NCBI GenBank assembly: GCA_001017865.1
Contig: LATQ01000001.1
Coordinates: forward strand, 2,470,820-2,480,094
DNA length: 9,275 nt
From: Rhodococcus sp. IITR03
Lineage (GTDB): Bacteria; Actinomycetota; Actinomycetes; Mycobacteriales; Mycobacteriaceae
Direction: 5' to 3'
The notes under the pieces were generated by a model that saw only the letters and a program-made list of their open reading frames with translations, did no database searches and had not been told where the DNA came from. Position numbers and translations under genes: made by a program. This document shows, piece by piece, positions 7,018-9,275 of the stretch (position 1 is its first letter; each line of letters opens with the position of its first letter).

Positions 7018-7699
7018 CTTCGATTCCGGCGACATCGTCCGATGCCACCGAGAACAACCGTCCCTATCGTGTCTTCCTGGTGGACGACCACGCCGTCTTC
7101 CGCTCCGGAGTGCGCACCGAACTGGGGCGCGAGGCCGACATGGAGATCGTCGGCGAGGCCGGGGGAGTCGCCGAGGCCGTCGCCGGGATCGAGGCGACCA
7201 AGCCGGATGTCGTGCTCCTCGACGTCCACATGCCCGACGGCGGCGGCGTCGCGTCCTCCAGCGGATCCCGGACGGGCCGGTCTGCTTGGCGCTCAGCGTG
7301 TCCGACGCGGCCGAGGACGTCATCGCCGTCATCCGCGCCGCGCCCGCGGATACCGTGACGAAGACGATCTCCGGGCCGGATCTGGCCGACGCCGTCCGGC
7401 GGGTCGCCGGGGGAGACGCCGTGTTCAGTCCGCGTCTGGCCGGTTTCGTGCTCGACTCGTTCACCGGCCGGTCGGCCGCACCGGAACCGCCACTCGATCC
7501 CGAGCTCGACTCGCTGACGCCCCGGGAACTCGAGGTGCTGCGCCTGCTCGCTCGCGGCTACACCTACCGCGAGATCGCCGAGGAACTCGTGATCTCGGTG
7601 AAGACCGTCGAGACGCACGCGTCGAACGTGTTGCGCAAGACGCAGCAGTCGAACCGCAACGCGCTGACCCGGTGGGCCCACCGCCGCCGCATCGACTGA
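7014..7699 (+). CDS. LuxR/NarL-family response regulator, EsrR-like (frameshift plus compensated indel pair)
   Basis: The receiver domain has the acidic pair Asp24/Asp25 in LVDDHAVFRSG, phosphoacceptor Asp70 in VVLLDVHMPDGGG, the Ser/Thr position in LALSVSD, and the conserved Lys in VTK. The C-terminal LuxR helix-turn-helix begins near residue 168 (LTPRELEVLRLLARGYTYRE) and includes SVKTVETHASNVLRK. GTG 7014 overlaps the kinase TGA by four bases and has GAGGAG upstream (~7000-7005). One G is lost at ~7251 (GCGTCC for GCGGTCC). A second G loss at 7340 and a C gain at ~7353 leave five codons misread, destroying the usual GARGY before VTK. Corrected length is 228 aa. It is expected to be phosphorylated by the adjacent kinase and to bind the two operators upstream. 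C. glutamicum EsrR is the closest analogue I can name. Confidence 0.85.
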
Positions 7700-7712
7700 G
7701 CGTGACGTCGGT

Positions 7713-8908
7713 TCAGACGACCAGCGCGATGATGACGGCGACGAGCAGCGCCACCAGGATCACCGCGACCATCGCCGCCATCGCCAGGGGCGCATAGGCG
7801 ACGATGCGGTCCTGCGGGTTGTCGGGCACGGGACCCTTCGGGAGCAGACGGTCGAGCAGATCCGCGGGGGCGAAACCCTTCGCCGACTTCTTCGGACACC
7901 GGTGGCCTGAGCCGCCGCACCGAGGGGACGGTCGACGAAGGAACCACGGGGGCGTGCGGGTTCGGTGAAGTGCGCGGAACGCTGTGCCCACGACGGGATC
8001 GTGCCGTCCTCGTTCTGGATGGGACGGCCGCGCAGGGCCGCCGCCGATCCGCCCGGTCCGAGGACCACGCGGGCGAGGAGATCGCGCGCCTGCGCCATCG
8101 TCGGGCGTCGCGCCGGATCGGGCTGGAGCATCTCGAGCAGGGGTTCGGTGAGCGGACCGGTGTGCGTGGGCATGATGATCTCCGCCCGCGCGACCCGGTG
8201 CAGCAACGCGATCGAGTCGGTCTCGAAACCGAAGGGCGGTTGCCCCTCCACCGCGGTGTAGAGGGTGGCGCCGAGCGAGAAGACGTCGCTGGCCTCGGTG
8301 GGGTCGTTGCCGCGTGCGACCTCGGGCGCGAAATAGGCGGGGGTGCCGATGATCACGCCGTCGGGGTCGTTGTCGCCCTTCGCGCGGGCGATGCCGAAGT
8401 CGCTGATCTTCACGATGCCGGCGTCGCGGCCGCGTTCGGCGATGAGGATGTTGCCGGGCTTGACGTCGCGGTGGACGATCCCGGCGGCGTGCGCGGCGGT
8501 CAGGGCGTCGGCGACGTTCGCGCCGATCTGCGCCACCACGTACGGCGGGAGAGTGTCGACGACGTTCATCACCTGCGCCAGGCTGCGGGACGGCAAGTGC
8601 TCCATGACGAGCCACGGTTCGCCGTAGTGCAGAGCCATGTCGTACATCGAGATGGCGTGCTCGTGGGCGAGCTGGGCGGCGGCCCGGCCCTCCCGGAGCG
8701 CGCGGCGGCGGAGATCCTCGGCCTCGTCGGGATCGAGGTCTGCGGTGGAGATCACCTGTTTGACGGCGACGTCGCGGCCCAGACGGTTGTCGCGGGCGAG
8801 CCAGACGGCACCCATGCCGCCACCGCCGAGCTTGGAGTCGAGCCGATATCGACCGGCCACCAAGTGATCCGGCCCTACGGCCCGTCCTGCCCATGCCTGC
8901 TCCGCCAC
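7713..8908 (-). CDS. Serine/threonine protein kinase with C-terminal membrane anchor (one frameshift)
   Basis: This is a Hanks-type (eukaryotic-like) kinase. The glycine loop LGGGGMGAVW is at ~27-36, ATP-binding Lys50 in VAVK, helix-C Glu73, catalytic Asp148 in HRDVKPGN, DFG at 170-172 and APE at 194-196 (GTPAYFAPE). All catalytic residues are present. The segment between DFG and GT (IARAKGDNDPDGVII) has no Ser, Thr or Tyr. After a linker, a single hydrophobic helix (about 22 residues, MAAMVAVILVALLVAVIIALVV) ends the protein, so there is no PASTA or other outer domain. GTG 8908 is preceded by TACTCT 7 bp upstream, so it is probably leaderless. One base is missing at ~7895, where QATGV must continue into KKSAKGFAPADLL; corrected length is 398 aa. 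Its stop is 13 bp from that of the converging response regulator. Substrates are unknown. Confidence 0.85.
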
Positions 8909-8928
8909 TCGATCGAGAGTAGTCGATC
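8909..8928 (-). promoter_or_regulatory. Kinase promoter -10 within an inverted repeat
   Basis: On the minus strand TACTCT (8921-8916) fits TANNNT and lies 7 bp before GTG 8908 with no Shine-Dalgarno between. The hexamer overlaps the spacer of GATCGA-N6-TCGATC (8911-8916, 8923-8928). The repeat may be an operator, but GATCGA is a common word in this GC-rich DNA. Confidence 0.4.
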
Positions 8929-9037
8929 GGAGGTGTTCGCCCCGGCCGAAGAACGTGTGAGCTGCACTGTAGTCACCGTCGGGGGCGGTGCTTCCGGCTT
9001 GACGGGAAGGATTCGGGTCGGTTCTACTTGATGAAGA

Positions 9038-9053
9038 TCGAAAGTATGTTCGA
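9038..9053. promoter_or_regulatory. LexA binding site (SOS box)
   Basis: TCGAAAGTATGTTCGA differs at one base from the mycobacterial-type SOS box TCGAAC-N4-GTTCGA. It lies 67 bp before the ATG of the imuA'-like gene and directly before TAGAGT (9055-9060), a good -10 hexamer. Bound LexA would cover the promoter. This predicts DNA-damage induction of the downstream gene. Confidence 0.85.
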
Positions 9054-9054
9054 A

Positions 9055-9060
9055 TAGAGT
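9055..9060 (+). promoter_or_regulatory. -10 box of the imuA'-like gene
   Basis: TAGAGT fits TANNNT and starts one base after the SOS box core. The start site would be near 9067, giving a ~53-nt leader. TTGATG (9028-9033) resembles a -35 but its 21-bp spacing is long. Confidence 0.45.
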
Positions 9061-9119
9061 GCGAGCCGGGCCACGACTTCCCCGTGGTCGGCCGGTCGTG
9101 TGTGTCAGGCGGCAGGCGG

Positions 9120-9275
9120 ATGACAGGGGTGACAGTGGGCGAGGTGGCCGAATTTCCGGTGGACGACGAGGAAGCGGGTCGCGCGGAGCGGATCGAAGCG
9201 TTGCGACGTCGTATCGCGGCAGTGCCGGCGCGGGGCGAGGTCCCGTCCGTCGCGGCGAGGCCGGGTCGAGGCCCC
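9120..9275 (+). CDS. imuA': Probable ImuA' mutasome component, N-terminal fragment
   Basis: An open frame runs from ATG 9120 to the window edge (52 codons), beginning MTGVTVGEVAEFPVDDEE and continuing AERIEALRRRIAAVPARGE. In mycobacteria imuA' encodes a RecA-like accessory protein of the DnaE2/ImuB error-prone repair mutasome, lies immediately after guaA, and is LexA-controlled. The SOS box upstream and the guaA neighbourhood support the same identity, although here an envelope-stress cluster and a kinase lie between. The conserved RecA-like core is beyond the window, so the family call rests on context plus the charged N-terminal helix. GTG 9129 or GTG 9135 are alternative starts; the latter has AGGGG at better spacing. 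No frameshift is visible. Confidence 0.65.
   Translation, partial: MTGVTVGEVAEFPVDDEEAGRAERIEALRRRIAAVPARGEVPSVAARPGRGP

Larger units (their letters stand above)
8929..9119. other. Intergenic region between divergent kinase and imuA'-like genes
   Basis: I see no gene here. It holds the SOS box and promoter of the imuA'-like gene. A short CACCG/CGGTG hairpin near 8972-8990 and a CCACG/CGTGG repeat (~9071-9087) in the presumed leader are too weak to interpret. Confidence 0.5.

Noticed and set aside
4534..7057. Long open frames opposite the PspC protein and sensor kinase genes (a 523-codon + frame at 4534-6105 and a 435-codon - frame at 5750-7057)
   Set aside because: Their products are low-complexity Arg/Gly/His/Asp-rich sequence with no domain, and they lie antisense to conserved genes. 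High GC makes stop codons rare in shadow frames.
1085..7900. Programmed ribosomal frameshifting as an explanation for the broken genes
   Set aside because: There are too many sites in unrelated genes, they lack a common slippery sequence plus structure, and most require an added base that is simply absent from G/C runs.
7970..9031. A 353-codon + strand frame antisense to the Ser/Thr kinase
   Set aside because: The minus strand encodes an unmistakable kinase domain with all catalytic motifs. The + frame has no recognisable features.
1..9275. CRISPR array, tRNA, rRNA, insertion sequence or phage attachment site
   Set aside because: No regularly spaced repeats beyond the two-copy units described, no cloverleaf-like sequence recognised, and no transposase or integrase motifs.

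Overview
This is a high-GC actinobacterial chromosome segment, most probably from Rhodococcus or a close relative in Mycobacteriales. The evidence is the very GC-rich third codon positions, the mycobacterial-type guaB3-choD-guaA purine/sterol-oxidase neighbourhood, leaderless promoters with TANNNT-like -10 boxes, and an imuA'-like gene preceded by a mycobacterial-type LexA (SOS) box. I see no tRNA, rRNA, IS element, integrase or CRISPR array. This is core-type chromosome, not a mobile island.

Layout. (1) 2-252: 3' end of guaB3 (IMP dehydrogenase-family protein, + strand), closed by a strong hairpin terminator. (2) 434-2156: choD, a GMC-family FAD oxidoreductase annotated in mycobacteria as cholesterol oxidase, ending in a hairpin that abuts the guaA promoter. 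(3) 2224-3795: guaA, GMP synthase, apparently leaderless. It is followed by a duplicated small palindrome and a bidirectional terminator. (4) 3906-5598 (- strand): a two-gene operon with a PspC-domain multi-pass membrane protein carrying a C-terminal beta-rich domain, and a small two-helix membrane protein whose start overlaps the first gene's stop. (5) 5732-7699 (+ strand): a PspC-domain sensor histidine kinase and a LuxR/NarL-type response regulator overlapping by GTGA. Regions 4 and 5 are divergent and together resemble the EsrI-EsrS-EsrR three-component envelope-stress system of Corynebacterium glutamicum. (6) 7713-8908 (- strand): a serine/threonine protein kinase with a C-terminal membrane anchor and no outside domain. 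(7) 9120-end: the N-terminus of a probable ImuA' mutasome protein under an SOS box.

The most informative regulatory feature is the esrI/esrS-like intergenic region. It holds two copies of ATCAGGG-N5-CCCTGAT, each centred 44 bp from the proposed start codon of the gene it faces, each followed at a nearly equal distance by a CAG(T/G)AT -10 box. This mirror-image arrangement looks like a pair of class II activator sites for the neighbouring response regulator.

A serious caveat covers the whole window. Seven of the nine genes are interrupted by what look like single-base deletions, mostly one G or C lost from a short G/C run. There are at least twelve net -1 events, plus at least one compensated -1/+1 pair. 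They hit essential guaA three times, and restoring one base each time gives conserved full-length proteins. I therefore read them as sequencing or assembly errors and annotate each gene over its full extent.
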